DNA of 64,000 nt from Oscheius onirici (taxonomy: Eukaryota > Nematoda > Chromadorea > Rhabditida > Rhabditidae), in assembly GCA_932521025.1 (NCBI GenBank), contig OW051472.1, forward strand, positions 3,782,001-3,846,000. The letters are read 5' to 3'. Made by a program: the position numbers and the translations under genes. The notes beneath the pieces are model-generated. The model saw only the letters and a program-made list of their open reading frames with translations, had not been told where the DNA came from and ran no database searches. Below are positions 10,804 to 23,961 of this stretch, piece after piece. Each line of letters begins with the position of its first letter. Positions within the stretch are counted from its first letter, which is position 1.

Positions 10804-12270
10804 TTACAGAGGGACAGTAGTGGCTTTCAGTGCGTCAGGAAGTAGGGGGACAGCTGCGCTGTGATAGAAGACTCTGAAAGTTTACGGATAGAACCAACAA
10901 GAAGACTCAACTTACTCGTGGCTGTACTTGGAAAAGACGGTACCAAGCTTGTTATATTGGCCTGAAGCACGGCAATGCATTGCATGATTAATTTGGTTGA
11001 GGAGCGGCATAAGTTCTTGCTCCTGATAACCGCTGTATTTGTACAAAACGGGACTCCTAAAGTTCATGATTAGCAAGGAAACAAACAAAATTCCCTACCA
11101 GCCATCCTCGTTTTTCTTCATTTTGAGGGCCAACAAGAAAGATGCGGCAGCCAATTTAGAGTCAGAAACAGTCACGAATTCATAGAAGAGCTGCAGAGTT
11201 TCGAGAATGTAACGGGAAAGGGTCAGAGTTTCCATGTCTCCATGAATGACGCGGCTGTAGCGACGGAGGTAGCTGTAGCTGAGCGGGGCTCCGAGATCGA
11301 AACCAATGGCGTCAAGCATCTTCATTTCGACTTTGATAAGCTGCTCACGCTTGAACGTGTCCTCGGCCATGTAGACAAAGTCGTCAAGAAGAGGCGGGCT
11401 CCTTTCCTAAATACAGATGTTACAACATTTACGAGTACTAGATTACGTCGAACTTGCTGGCAATGAGCAGAGCTCCGCAGGCGATAAGCTGAAGCTGTTC
11501 GCAAGTAGCAGACTCCCTGCTGAGGTAGAGATCGATGAGCTTGACTCCGAGGTAGAGAGTCTCGTGGTTCAGCTCAAACGTTTCCTGGATCTCCACCATC
11601 CAATCGACGAGAGAAGCACGGTTGTACTTGTTGATCTTCGTCTGATTCTTCATGTAGTCTGTGACGGCGAAGCTGCTCTCGCGACTCTTGTAGTACTTGA
11701 AGATGTCGGCGGCGTATTCACTGACGGCATAGGCGTCTTTGGCTACCTCCTTGTCAAAGTCGACTTGAGGACAAGGGTCAATCTCTTCTTGTACAGGAAT
11801 ACTGAAAAGTGGATGCACACGCGTTCAAAAAAAAGTAGGCTTACTTTTCCTTGATTGACGGAAGTGAATCAGAGTCGCTTCGTTTGTTTCTCTTCAAGTC
11901 GACGACTTTCTTGGCAGAATCTATAGCGAAGTTCTTGATGCCTTGTGAGAGGTCACAGAGAGCCTGTCTCTTCGGCTTCGGTTCCATCGAGTTAGTTGCC
12001 GTCTCCTCCAGATGCTTCTTGGCTCCTCTCTTTTGACTAGCTGCAAATAGAGTAATTGAAAAGCTATTTTTTCAACCTTTGTGATATAAACAGCGTCGTC
12101 TAGAAATCAATAACGCGATACAATCTCGGCAGAGTAGCACAATAGTCCACTAGGATATTGCGTAACGAACGTACATTGACCATACAATAAAAAAATGTGA
12201 ACAAACCTAGTTGTTTGTTGTTCGTGATGTTAATATTCGAGTTATTGACATTCCGGCTGCGCAACATCAT
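10804..12270 (-). CDS. cyb-3: Cyclin B3-type mitotic cyclin
   Basis: This mitotic cyclin of about 380 residues activates CDK1 and is degraded by the anaphase-promoting complex. The N-terminal region carries a destruction-box-like KPKRQALCDLSQG, the position and wording seen in B3 cyclins (RxxxxDLT/S). The cyclin box has KINKYNRASLVDWMVEIQE, FELNHETLYLGVKLIDLYL and GALLIASKFD, and the second fold contains SYLRRYSRVIHGDMET. The FELNHETLYL wording separates B3 from A and B1/B2 cyclins. The C-terminus ends KATTVPL. Exons are joined by introns of about 40-55 bases. The chosen start (MMLRSRN) follows a TTTCAG acceptor by 17 bases, so the mRNA is probably trans-spliced or has a 5' UTR intron. The CDK1 gene lies 42 kb away in the same window. 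Confidence 0.93.
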
Positions 12271-15200
12271 CCTTATAGGAGCAGCCTGAAAGTTGAAATA
12301 GTTCATGACAACGAAGAGTTCGACATATAGCATTGAGATAAACAAAGAAGGCTCTGAAACTAAAAGAATGATACAGAGTATATGCTGAGCTAAAAATTAG
12401 ATGGACATCATGATCCGACAAATTTTAGGTAGGACAAATTGGCGACAATCAAGAACAGTTAAAAATAAAGGTAACAAAGTGAAGAGAGGAACTGGTATGC
12501 AATTTTTGAAGTCAGTTTTCTGTTTTACATTCAGAAAGGGCCATAAAAATGAGCAAAAAAAAACGAGGATAAGCCAAAAACGAACGACCGAGAGGAAGCC
12601 GAGCACGATCAGCTGCTGGTGGAATTCAAATCGCGCGGGATGCGCAGGACAAGCGGGGTACGGTAGCGCACGGATTTGAATGTGCAGTAGAGGAGGGGAG
12701 ACGCAACAGTTCCTATGGGTCACGGCTAGAGCCAATGGGCCAACCGTGGGTCACTTTTTCTCGTCGAGTGGTGGGAAAGGGGCAAAAGATTGATATTGAT
12801 TTTTGTTAGACAAAGAAATCAAAAAAGCTGAAAAGCTAAGGAAAGCTGAGTGCATTTTTCGTACTTCTGGGTTTCGACTGAAAAAAAGAATACAGCTGTC
12901 AGTCGTAAAAATTTGCCCATTTTATCGGGTCTTGCTATCAAAACTTCGAACAACTGACGGAACCTGGTGAACATTCTCCCCCTCGAGACTAAAGTACTTC
13001 TTCCGATTGGGTTCCGATCTGATTTTGACTCACACTTTCAACTCGAATCTCCCTAGCCTTTGCTTCGAGCTCTTCCGAAAGTCAGTCTCCATTTCCGAAA
13101 CCTTTCGAGAATGCACCAGCGCCTCGGAACAAAGGTGTTCGGCACTTCTCCCGGTCTCTTTTGGCACGTGTCCAGTCTTCCGGCTTGCTGTTTGTGACTA
13201 GCAAAATTGGAATTGGCGATGAGCTGTCATCGTTCTTGCAAAATAAACGAGAGTGTCATCTCAAACTAAAGACGACTCTTTGACCTCGTTCGTCGAAAAC
13301 GGGAGAGTTCGGAAAAGGCGGACATCACTCTGTACAATCTCAGAATAGACAGTTTTTTTAAGTTGTCTCTGGAGTACCCATCGGTACACACATACTGCGG
13401 GAATGTACGGTGCTGTCTTTGTCCGTTGCTTGACTGAACATCCAACGCGAACACAGTGATGTTAGATCAAACAAGTTTCGAAGACCTGGAGCTTCCTACT
13501 GAGCAGACTATATAGCAAGCAAGATCTATGACATAATAGTCTGCTCCAAACACTACCCAGGAAGAGAATCATTACACAAACAACTACTTTTTAGACGACC
13601 ATGTTCAGCTCGTAATGAATCAGATCAATAATCTCTTAAGATCCTTAGAAAACGTACAATCGAGATAAACTTTGAGCTTGGTCCTGAGTAGACATCAATC
13701 TGTGCCACCAGGAGCCAGAAAAAAGTGTTCAGCCTCTCTTCCACCTGAGAGCACACCTGTCGTTGTGTAACCTAATTGGATCCTGTCTTGTAGTATTCTC
13801 TCATTCTTTTTCCATGACGTGACTTCTTTTTGGAGACTCGAGTGCTCTCTCAGACGAGACAAAAATGAAACAGTGTTCTCCTCTAAGAAAAGGAAGTGCT
13901 CTTGAGGATTCGCCTCTTCATCAGGCTCCGAGTCTCCTTTAGAATGTATGGCCTTCTTGAGAGAGGCTCCGAAAAAAATAGACGGCGAGGTTTATGACCA
14001 TTGTCTTTTTGGAAGGATACATTCCTGATTCTTCAGGTTTTCTTCCTATCTTCGTCCCTGGGGAAGCAGAGCGAGAGAGTGTCCCCAAAAACGTTCTTCT
14101 ATGTTTTTCACATCCTCGTCCAATATATGCTCTCGTGCAATCCGTCAGCTGGGGCTCTCCCTTTTGCTTTATCTGTCTGTCTGTCGCCCAGAAGAGGCAG
14201 CCTGATTTATTTTGTCCAACACCTCGACATGTCCTCTTGTTCTCCCTGTCATGTTCGACTTGCTTTCGAGATCCGATTGCTTTTGTCTGGCTAGTATTTA
14301 AGCAGCCCTTCCACACATTTTGTACTCTGCAACTACTTCTTTGTATCACGAAGGTGTTGATATTCCGAACAATTTCTATTGGGTTCTGTTATGTTGCAAT
14401 TCCTCTGATAATGAGAGCCACGTTCCAATATTCGGGAGAAAAGACGACACTTATTGTTAGAATCTTCACTTTTTGAGGTTCTCTGACTTTTCTGGGCCAA
14501 ATACTTCTCGTTCCTTTCATCCTTTTGACCTTATCTTCATTGGTTTTATTGTGACTGACATGATCCCTGACAGTAAGACGAGAGCGTTCCAATCAGAAGA
14601 GCATGATAATTCCTCAAGTTTTTTTTTCCAATTATAAGTGCCTTTGTCTAGTTGTCTCCATCAGTATCTCGATTTTCCTCTCAAAGTCCCCAATCTGCTC
14701 TTAGGACCACCACCACCGACAAACCCGAGGGCGGGGGACGAGTTCCCTCTGCTGATGCTCTCTTGGACAGGCGTCTCTTACCTCAATCCGTGATTAATGT
14801 TCAATGCTGCGATAACATTGTGATCCGAGTCATTTATCAGGCCCTCCTCTCTCTGACGACAAGGCCTTTTGTTCTTTTTCTGACCTATCTTGAAACTTTT
14901 GAAATTTACTTTTTTTTTCGAGGTTTGCTAATAATTCATGCAACTTGTCCCCATACTCGGGTCTCTGAACTCTTCGCACTCGTCCCATTCCCGATTAGTG
15001 TGTCCTACAACCTCTTGCTCTCTTGCTCAGAACTCTGTCCCGTCTTGAGTATTTTCATTTGGGCCTCCCGACTGAGTCCGATTGTCTTATGATGTCCAAA
15101 GTTTCTCACGTCCTTTGGCCAGAAATAGTTTCGCTGGTCCCCTAATCAGTAGAGACGAGTGTAATTCATTATGAGTCTGATGCACAAGAGAGACACATAA

Positions 15201-17397
15201 TTATGGGCTTGGACATACGTCTTATTCTCCCGTTTATTGCCTTCCTCGAAAAAACATCCGGATGAGAGCTCTTCCGGGTCGATTCTGATCAGCCAAATCT
15301 TTCCGTAGTAGCAATTCGGATGCGTTCAAGCATAACCTTTTCCTGGGAGAACGTCATTCTGAACTTTAGTTCGAGTCTGAACTTCTAAGAACCAATCTCA
15401 ATTACTCAAAGATTTTGCTATTCTGGGCTAAACACGATCTTTGTTGATGGTTCTGAATCAGGGGTATCTTTTTTAGGAGAGTGTCCTCATTGGACTTAAT
15501 AATATCTTACAATGTACTCGTTATGTTCTCCAATAGTTCAAATGAATCAACAGATCAAATCTGTCAAGTTAGTTTCGAATGCACGCTTCCTGCTCCGTGA
15601 AAAGGGTTGGAAGAAAGGGGGAATTCTTCCACCCCCTCGCCAACCTTCGTCACCCATTCTTCCTCTATTTGTAACCTGAAGCTGCCTCCTTCCATTTGTC
15701 CCGAAGCTGTCAACTCGCTTTGCAAAAAGCACGAGGAAAGCGGATCCGTACACGCGATGTTCAATCAGCCAAAGTTCTTTTCTTTTCTCTTTTTGAATTT
15801 TGATTTCATCGAATTTATGTGCATAGGTAAAAACGTAGCCGGGACAGCATTAGGCTGATTCCCTCGGAGACAGCACCAAACTGATTTTCTGTTCTCTTAC
15901 TTTTCCGAATACTCGGATACTCATTACCATATATTATTCAGTAGCTTCGTTCAAAAAAGACTTATCACTCAGTTCCAATCCTATTGGTTCAGTACAATTC
16001 CCTCGACTGTTCCCATTGAACTCATCCTCCCAATTACCGTATCATCTATTTTGAGCCAGACTCTCTTGTTCCTTATGTCTCTACAACGAAACCGATGCAT
16101 ACCGAATTGTTGTTCCATTTTAATTACTTTTCCATCCATGTGTCCTCAAGCAGGCCGCAGAAGCAGCCGAAAACGATAAAATAAAAGTAGTTTGAACTTG
16201 CCGCCATTATGAGCTCTTTTTTGTCATCTTGCCATCTGGTCCTCGTCGTCTTTTCGCGTGCTCCTACGAGCCCATAAGAATTTTGTCTCTCTATCGTCCT
16301 CGTCTCTTGTAAAATGAGCCTTTTCCGGTACGTACTCGATCATCTCCTTCTCCAGGAAGTTTTCCTTTTTGATCTCTCTAATGTTGCAGACGAGCGTCTA
16401 ATTAGGCTCGTGCACTTAGTCCCAGTGTAAACTACCAAGTAGAAAGAGACGTCAAAAAGAGTATTTCGGTTAGCTGCCCTCCGTTTATTCTGGATGGCAG
16501 CTTATCCGCCCTTGGTCAGATTATCCCCGCCGTCATCTATTACTTTGCCCTCATTTTCCTTTTCTCCTTCTTCCAACTTTCTATCGGTTAGAAATGGATT
16601 CTGGTCTCTAAGAATAAGTGTGTCTGTGACATGAGTAGAATAACCGACCAAAGAAGAGCCATTGCTCTCAAATTACAATAGAATCTCTCCTCTTCGTATC
16701 ACAGCTTTGAGCACACTCCATCTCTTTTTGCACAAGTCCCAAATCTGTTCGCGGCTCATTGAATTTCATGTTCCGCTACGCAAAAGAGAAAACGTCTGAA
16801 GCGAACAGACTTCTTAGAGAGAGTAGAAGTCAGAAGATTAGGAGTCAAAAAGGGAAGAAGCTCCTCTTCACGTGTCCTTTTTTTAGAGAAGTGCTTGATA
16901 ATGTGTTAAATGCGGGATGTAGATATCTTGTTTGCGATGTGTGAAATTGATAGGATGTTTTCAATATCTCTCTCCCTGCATCAACATATACTACTATTTA
17001 CCCTACAGAACATTGTTGCCTAGTTCACCTAATTTTGAAATAAACTAGGACCATAGAACTTGTCCAGACGTACAATTTCCAGTCGATGCATCCTTCTTTG
17101 TCTGAACATTCTCTTGCATTGTTACTTTGTTATATTTACCCTCCTGATGGAATAAACACATGGTAGACACTATTAGATGATTGATATCTGGACACACTCA
17201 GCTAGCAACATGCTAACTAAAAACTGACATGTCATCCAATCCCTTGACAGGATTTAACCTGTCATTTTTGGCTCCAAGAAGTAGAACAAGTAGTTCTATA
17301 GAAGCCTTTGGCAGTTTAGATCTTTACAGTAATCTCTCCCATCTTCTTTTCTCAAAAAAGTCTTCAGCACTAGTTTTGTGATGAGGTGACCCTGTCC
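12271..17397. other. 5.1 kb gene-free region, pyrimidine-rich on the plus strand
   Basis: Between cyclin B3 (minus) and the Cys-loop channel (plus) I find no gene. Many plus-strand frames are long only because the plus strand from about 13.9 to 16.6 kb is rich in C and T, which suppresses stop codons (for example 13994-14476); they show no domain or splice pattern. T-rich sense strands are usual for nematode introns and outrons, so this may be the transcribed leader of the channel gene. A CG-rich patch at 12626-12640 (TCGCGCGGGA) lies about 360 bases upstream of cyclin B3 and resembles an E2F-type site. An 11-base inverted pair at 13501-13511/13536-13546 was judged chance. Confidence 0.5.
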
Positions 17398-19905
17398 ATG
17401 TGGTCCGTGCTGCTGCTCTCGCTGCTGGCGAAAGTCGTCGCTGAGGACATCGCCTTCATCCCGTTGAACAAGCCATTTCTTGAGAAACTTCGCAACGAGA
17501 CCTTCTACAACAAGTACGCGACTCCGACACAGTATGATGGTGAGTTCAGAGGGAATATCGAGAACCACATGTGGTAGTTTATGTGCTGCGCGCGACACGT
17601 CAGGGACAATAAACACACAGATTGAGTTCAGACCGAGTGTTTTCTCTAAGTTTTAAGTCATAAGTTCTAAATGAGTTTTATCCAGAATACGTGGCTGTCC
17701 ACGGAGAAGGTAAGAAGAGAGTGAGCTCTTCTCATCACACAGCTTCTAACAATTTTTCACTGTCAATCTTTTTTCAGTTAATTTCACTCACTTTGCATGT
17801 TTTCTCTACTCACCTCTCTCAAAGGCAGGCGCTTTTCCAGCTTTCACTTTTCTTCTGATGCCGCCTCGGCTCTAAACAGTCGCTTCTTTTTGTCGTCTCG
17901 TTATGAATCTCAATTGGATTTCAGGTGTCCCAACGAATGTCTCGCTGTCAATGTTCATCGAGGGCATGTCGTCGTTTTCGGCCCAGACAATGGACTACCA
18001 TCTTGACATGTACTTCCAACAGGTCCTTTGATTGTCTTTGAAAAGGAACAAAAGTTTAGGAATGGGTAGACCACCGTCTCTCACACAACAACTCTGCTCC
18101 GATTCTGGTCAAAGACAAGAAAGTCTTGGCTCTGATGTGGCGTTAGTTTCAATGTCTTATTTTGTTTAAGATGTTTCTTTAGATCCAGACACTTACTTTG
18201 CCAATGCTCGATCTGCAGCTTTTCAAGTAAGTAGAATTATTGACTGAAGACTGGTATATATTTAGGAAGTGACAGATTCCAACTTTCTCGTGTGGGTCTA
18301 TCCAGATGGAAGAGTCTGGTACGACACGAGGATATCGCTAGTCAGTTCCTGCAATATGGATCTTTGGAAATGTAATGCCTACCTATTCCCTCCATAAACC
18401 CAATTCAGATCCTCTGGACTCTCAGGAATGTGCACTACGGGCCCTGTCTTATGCCTATCCAGAGTCAGTCCTTCGTTTAGTCTGGGCCGACAAGCCGGAG
18501 TTTCTGGCGATAGACTACAATCCAGATATTACGATGCCTGATATGAAAATTACTGCCATTAAAACGGGATACTGTAACGGAACTTATGCTACGGGTAATT
18601 TTATTTCAAATGTGTTTAAAGTTGTACTTCAGGTGTGTGGTCCTGCATGACGGCCATCTTTTATGTGAGGAGAGAAATGGTAAGAACTAATTGTCTAAAC
18701 ATAGTCAAACTTGAGATGCATCACGTGATGCAAACATACGTGCCAACTTCATTAATAGTCGTCATTTCTTGGTTCAATTTCTGGCTGGACGTCGATTCAG
18801 GTATTTTCCCAAAATTATGGGAAGATGAGAGTTTTCAGCCCCGGCTCGAGTCAGTCTCTCGATCACGACTCTTCTTACCATCTCAACACAGGCCAATACA
18901 GTCAAAATATCTCTGCCTGAGGTCTCGTACATGAAAGGTATTCCAATAACTTTTGGCTGAACAAAAAGATTCTAGCTATTGACGTCTGGATGGGTAGCTG
19001 TATGGCCTTCGTTTTCGGTGTCATGATAGAATTCACTATTTGTAAGACAATTAAAAGTGAAAATTCAAAAAAACATTCAGGTCACTTCGCCAAGAATCAA
19101 GAACTAATTCGGAATGAGAACCAGCCGAATCTTATAGTAGACACTGCTTTGTCGACGCTTTTCGGAGCCAGCAGAGACGTCGACGATCTCGTTCGTTTTA
19201 CGAGAAGACGAAGAATAAAAACACATTTAGACTGATGAAGATGTGATGACAACGAGGAGGGACGGAAACCACATAAAACTGAACATGATGGCTCCGGAGG
19301 ATGGCGAACCGAGACTGAGAAGCTTAGGAACGGATTTGAGTTCCAATGGAGCACGGTGAGTTCTCTTAGTCAGTTTTTTGAGAAAAGAAAATGGGTTCTT
19401 TTTGAAGGAAAGAGCGTAGAGTGAGTGCGGCCAACTGCCTGATTGAGCACAGGTAAAGAGCCTATTGTTCATCTAGTTCTGTGTCAGTAGTCGCTTCTGC
19501 ACATTCTGGTCTGTCAAAAATAATCCTTCTCAGCTACTTTGTCGGATCGGATCGACTGAAGAGGAAGCGATCAAAGGCGAATCTCTCGCGACTCCGACAA
19601 CAGGTATCCGGAATGAGACGAGTAGTGAGTGCTTCACGCTTTTGGCTTTCCTTCTAACACTCCCTCAGTTCAGCTGGCAAGGCTGCATGTCTTCTGTTCT
19701 CTTATCGTTCACATTCGTTCCCAAATTCTGTTCGTTACAGACACTTCAAGTCTCGCGTCGTGCTCTCAACTGGACGCGACAACTGCGAAATCTTCGAGGT
19801 CGACGAGTTGCTCAGAGGATAGATGAACGATGTCGAATCATCTTCCCGGCCATCTTCTTCATCTTCAATGTAGCCTATTGGAGTTTTTATATTCTACTCA
19901 ATTGA
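17398..19905 (+). CDS. Cys-loop ligand-gated anion channel subunit
   Basis: A signal peptide (MWSVLLLSLLAKVVAED) leads a ligand-binding domain with WVYPDGRVWYDTR and a 13-residue Cys loop, CNMDLWKYPLDSQEC. A second pair (TGYCNGTY, VWSC) follows near the C-loop. TM1 (VPTSLIVVISWFNFWL) is followed by the SAPARVSLSITTLLTI pore segment, whose PAR motif is diagnostic of chloride-selective channels (GABA, glycine, glutamate, histamine or amine gated). TM3 contains IDVWMGSCMAFVFGVMIE, and TM4 (FPAIFFIFNVAYWSFYI) ends the protein. The ligand cannot be read from sequence; nematodes have many such orphan subunits. There are at least fourteen exons; the TM3-TM4 loop around 19180-19240 needs an intron with a weak donor, so that stretch is less sure. 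An outron or long leader may lie upstream. Confidence 0.9.
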
Positions 19906-20058
19906 CGCGTATCTCAGGAAATATCATTTCCCCCTCTCCCCCCAGTTCTCTTCTATATTTATTCTGGTGTTCTGAACTCATTACGGGATTCTCTAGTCGA
20001 GATTTGTGTGTGCAAATAAATTCATTGAGATTTTGAGAAAGTTACCCGAACATGATGT

Positions 20059-20839
20059 TCATAGATAGGAGTCCGTCTTCTCCATCATTCGTAGACCCCA
20101 TCGTTGTCGCCAAGATATCGTCGTGTTCTTACATGCTTTCACGGCGTTCTCCAGCGTATAGGACACGATGCCGAAATCACAGAAGCCGCAACTTTTCCGA
20201 CAGGTTCGGAATGCAATCTGGGGACTCTCTCCGTCACAGGACCATCGCTGTTGTGGCTCAAAGATGTCCGTATGGTTGGCGTATCTTAATCTTGTTTTGT
20301 CTAAAGATAGCAGACAAGTACCTGGAGCAGAACTTTTTCCCGTAGCGATCAAAGCATCTCTCACTGACGAGAGAACGAGCCACGAGGTCGTAGGCCATAG
20401 CCAGACCAGACTTGTTACAAGTGGAGCAACACTGAAATGAAAGCTAAAATATTGAAGTTCAGTTCTTTGTAACCAAACTAACAAGTTTAAACATGTGAAG
20501 GGATTAGGCCAGTTTCAAGTATCTTTCAAAGAGTAATATATGAAGCAGATGTTCACGACCGGCAGTAACTCTAATAGAAGACCAAACACGTCGCAGATGG
20601 CTAGTCTCTTTTAAACATCAGGAAAGTTACCTGTATGAGTCTATACTCTGCATCCGTGTTGCATCTTCTGGCAAAAAGGCGCGGATTCGATTTGAGGGAT
20701 CTTTGGCAGGCCGGGGAACCCGTGTGATCTCTACAACAGGGAGGCTGTGTCGTGTAGGTTGCCAATGCTGAACATACTAGAATAAAAAATATAAAGAGGA
20801 CGAACCGTAAGGGATGAAGAGAAAGATGCCGGTTCTCAT
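20059..20839 (-). CDS. Secreted Cys-rich protein with a ShK-like C-terminal module
   Basis: Four short exons encode a secreted protein. The signal sequence is split by an intron: MRTGIFLFIPY joins VCSALATYTT. The mature part has PPCCRDHTGSPACQR, then CCSTCNKSG, ERCFDRYGKKFCSRY, and a final block with WSC, FRTCRKSCGFC that matches the C-terminal half of ShKT domains (C..SC..C). The remaining tail (about 40 residues) has one more cysteine and is basic. Introns are only about 30-40 bases except the second. I do not recognise a named family; related ShK-bearing proteins are abundant in nematode secretions and cuticle. It starts 158 bases downstream of channel A on the same strand, so it could be the last gene of that cluster. 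Confidence 0.7.
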
Positions 20840-20997
20840 TTTTAGACCGACGATCGCGATTTCCCCCTTTGGCTATCGCTTTTATCAAGGGGCCGAGAGC
20901 TGTCACCTCTAGGTCAACACATTGGCCCGGTCTGGCTACGGAAATAGCCAGCTGCCGGGTTCAATTCCACTCAGAAAGGCACTTCACACTCTGTTTA

Positions 20998-22434
20998 TTA
21001 AATGATTTTTTCTGGAGGAGGAGCTGGACTCGCGGCTGAACTGAACAGAATTCCCGTCACGACCAGATCACTTCCGAGGAAAAGAAGGGCTGATCCGATT
21101 GAGAGCGAGTACGTGAGTATGTCTTTTCCTCTCTTTGTTTTGTTGTATCTGAGGAAGAACTTTAAAGGGATCTCATTAAAATACTACCTTCTTCTGAGCC
21201 AGTTCTTTAGAAATGTCAATGGCATTTCCCAGACCAATGCTCCTACACAATATCCCATTTGAATGATCAACCAGCGTCCTAGGATATCTTCTTTTGAGAC
21301 TAACCTTAACTTACCAAGAAGTGGCAGTTTAGTAGAACGAGGAACCTGGTTTACAATTATACTCAACATGAAAGTTAGTCCTAATAAACCTGCGAGACCG
21401 ATGTTCGCCTAAAACTTAAAAAAAAAGTCTGAATCCAGTCAAACCTTTTCTCCTTCCTCGATTCCCAGCGGCAAAAGTAGAGATGAAAGACAAGTGAAGG
21501 TCACAATGATTGTTGGAATTATTAGAAAGTAGATGTAGAACTGGGGATTTCTCTCGAGTTGGAAAGTTAGTCGAGCCATTGAAAAAGTCTTTCCGTCTAG
21601 CGTATCGTAGGACAAGTGTCCCGTCGAGGCGGACATTTTCCATTCCGGTAGTCCCTGAATGTCTTCTGGATGAACATTTGATGGACAACTACCAATAGGA
21701 GCTGGGTTTCAGTCGTGGGAACCAGAATGGCTTGATCGTCAGGGTACAGACCGACAAAGTTGAGACTACAGTACTGGGTATCATACGGGAACGCGTCTGA
21801 AAAACCTCTGACTATTTAAAGAGCAGAAAGACTTGCCAACGTCACAAGCACATGACGTGTCGTATTTTCCCCGAAGGTTCAGGGAAGCCAGCCCTGAACG
21901 ATGGACACCAACTTGGTTTGGTGTTTCCCGATCCAGAAACTTCAACTCTATTCTAAACATCTGATTTCTTAGAAACTGTTTCGTTCACGTATTGAAGGCT
22001 TCAAGAGGAGGAATCCAAAGAAGAGTAGATGGAACTAGAGTCCAGTTGTACCCCATTTCTTCTGGATCAAATCGGAGTCGGGGATCGTGCCATGTCTGAA
22101 TGGCTAGTAAGGTTAAAGGTCTAACATACGATATTGACTACGGCGATGTAAGTGACTGTTTGTTTGGATTCCTCCTAAAATCTACAATTTGCCCGAGAAC
22201 AGATAAACAGACCAGAGATACTAAAATGGCCAAGGGAAGAGAGATGGTCATGTTCATAAGCTCTCTTGTCAGCTCGTACGGGGAAACGAGCGGGTCGTAG
22301 TTTTGTTTCTTCAGAACAGAATTGACAAATGTTGGGTAATCTATATGGCATTTATCTCTGATTAATCAAAACTTACAGCTTTTATCAGAATATGACAAAA
22401 CGTTTTGAAGTAGGGGGAATAACAGAAAGAGCAT
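20998..22434 (-). CDS. Cys-loop channel subunit A (cation-type pore)
   Basis: A signal peptide (MLFLLFPLLQNVLSYSD) is followed by YPTFVNSVLKKQNYDPLVSP, typical of nematode orphan Cys-loop subunits. The ligand-binding domain has TWHDPRLRFDPEEMG, a Cys loop (CACDVDAFPYDTQYC) and GLPEWKM before TM1. The pore region reads EEGEKANIGLAGLLGLTFML: a GEK rather than PAR motif, so a cation-selective filter is likely. TM4 (SALLFLGSDLVVTGILF) ends the protein. The exon that ends in CDV is joined to the next through a GC-AG intron (donor GCAAGT near 21835), required to keep the Cys loop in frame. Another intron is only 36 bases. It shares exon layout and sequence with channels B and C upstream and is probably a tandem duplicate; spacing to B is 68 bases. 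Confidence 0.85.
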
Positions 22435-22502
22435 TGTGAAGAATTGACTGGGTTTGAAATAGGAGAGGACCCGGAAAGAGTCTGTTTAAAGAAGGTTTCA
22501 TT

Positions 22503-23880
22503 CTAGATTATTCGCTCTCCGATGTGATTCGGCTGTGGCGGAGTATTGAAGAGGACAATGGTCACGACAATGTTCACTGTGAGGAAGAGAAACAGACTGG
22601 CCAGTGACAGAACGAGCGGAATCCAGTCCTTGGCTCTTTTGTTCTGATCACCGTATCTGAGCATTTCATAATCTAGAAGTGGTTGTTCAACAAGCCTGAT
22701 CAGGAGTTTCAGCTTGATGCAAGACAACGGAGCGTCCCAAATAATGGCAGCTATGCAGAGAAACATCTCAAGCAACATCCATTTTCCTGAAATCCAGTGG
22801 CTTGAAGCAGAAGAAGTAGTTACCCATCAGAGGAAGTTTAGTTGACCTGGGAACCTGAACTACCAGGATACTCAACATGAAGGTAAGACCCAATAGACCA
22901 GCTATTCCGATGTTTACCTGAGGTTGACTTCAGGTGATAATTGATGGAATATTCACCCTCTCTCCGTGATCGATTCCCAAAGGAGCCAGAACTGCTCCTA
23001 TGCATGTTGTGCTGATGATCATAGTTGGAAGAATTAGCATGTAAGTGTAGAACTGTGGGTTTCGAACCAGTTTGAAAGACATCAAAGCCATTGAATAGGT
23101 CACGTTTCTGGCTATGGAAGCGTATTTGGTAATATTGATAATTGGAGCGTAGAAGTTCCATTCTGGGAGACCCTACAATTCGGAGAGGCACCTCTCCGAA
23201 AACTTAAAAACTAACAATGGCGAGTTCTGTCGGTGTTCCAGGAAGCATCGTGGCTATAGTATCCGGCCAAAGAGAGAGCTCAAACCCAATATTGCAAAAC
23301 TGAGTATCAAATGGAAAACCCTCTGAATCATCACTTGAAACAAGGAAGAGAGTTCCTCTCACCAAGATCAAAACTGCAGATTGTGTCAAATTTTCCTTTG
23401 AGGAAAATAAACACCCAGCCGGTATGGCTGATGTAAACGTCGTTGCTGGGAACTTCTCGATCCGGAATTTTCATGTCAACTCTATAAAGATACTTAATGA
23501 AACTTTAGACTTACGCATTGAAAACTTCGACAGGAGGTATCCATACCTGCATCGCGGGAATGATGACAGAATCGTAGCCCATTTCTTCCGGATCAAATTT
23601 GAGACGGGCGTCGTACCAAGTGATATTAGCTGCGGCGATGTAGCTAACCAATTGTCTGGATTCATCCTGAATTACTGCTAGTCAGGAAGAAAAGAAAATA
23701 CTGACAATTTCGGCCAGAATGCAGAGAGGAATTGCGACATAAATTCTCATCGGTTCTCGAAACTTTTCCCAGGGAGACACCAGTCGATCGTAGTTCTGCG
23801 GAACCAGAATATGTTCAGCAAAAGTTGGATAAGTCCGATTGGCCAGAACTGTTGAAATGAACGAGAAGAATAGGAGCATT
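22503..23880 (-). CDS. Cys-loop channel subunit B
   Basis: A paralog of its neighbours. It starts MLLFFSFISTVLANRTYPTF, a signal peptide directly followed by the same TYPTF... block as channel A. It continues with DESRQLVSYIAAANITWYDA, FDPEEMGYDS, WIPPVEVFNA, and a GLPEWNF motif before TM1. The pore-lining exon contains NIGIAGLLGLTFMLSILVVQ and a VPRSTKLPLM linker, and the C-terminus ends HIGERII. The TM2 flank again lacks PAR and fits the non-anion class. An AG acceptor (CCCTTCAG) lies about 45 bases upstream of the ATG, in the 81-base gap to the small coiled-coil gene, as expected for an SL-type trans-splice site in an operon. Exon boundaries between TM3 and TM4 are approximate. Confidence 0.83.
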
Positions 23881-23961
23881 TTGGAGAGAAGTAACAATTT
23901 GAGCTTTTGAGGTAACCCAATAGCTCTGAAGGGAACAGGAACCAGACAAATAGAGGCTCTT

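Noticed and set aside
13501-13546. 11 bp inverted pair (GAGCAGACTAT / ATAGTCTGCTC), possible miRNA hairpin
   Set aside because: The stem is too short for a miRNA precursor and does not extend; in 64 kb one such pair is expected by chance.
13994-14476. 160-codon plus-strand frame in the gene-free region
   Set aside because: Explained by C/T richness; composition is dominated by Phe, Leu, Ser and Cys, with no domain, splice pattern or conserved motif.
20930-20995. tRNA-like piece (GGGTTCAATTCC with a CTGGCTA...TAGCCAG hairpin)
   Set aside because: The B-box-like motif is present, but no acceptor, D or T stem can be formed around it and no A box lies at the right distance.
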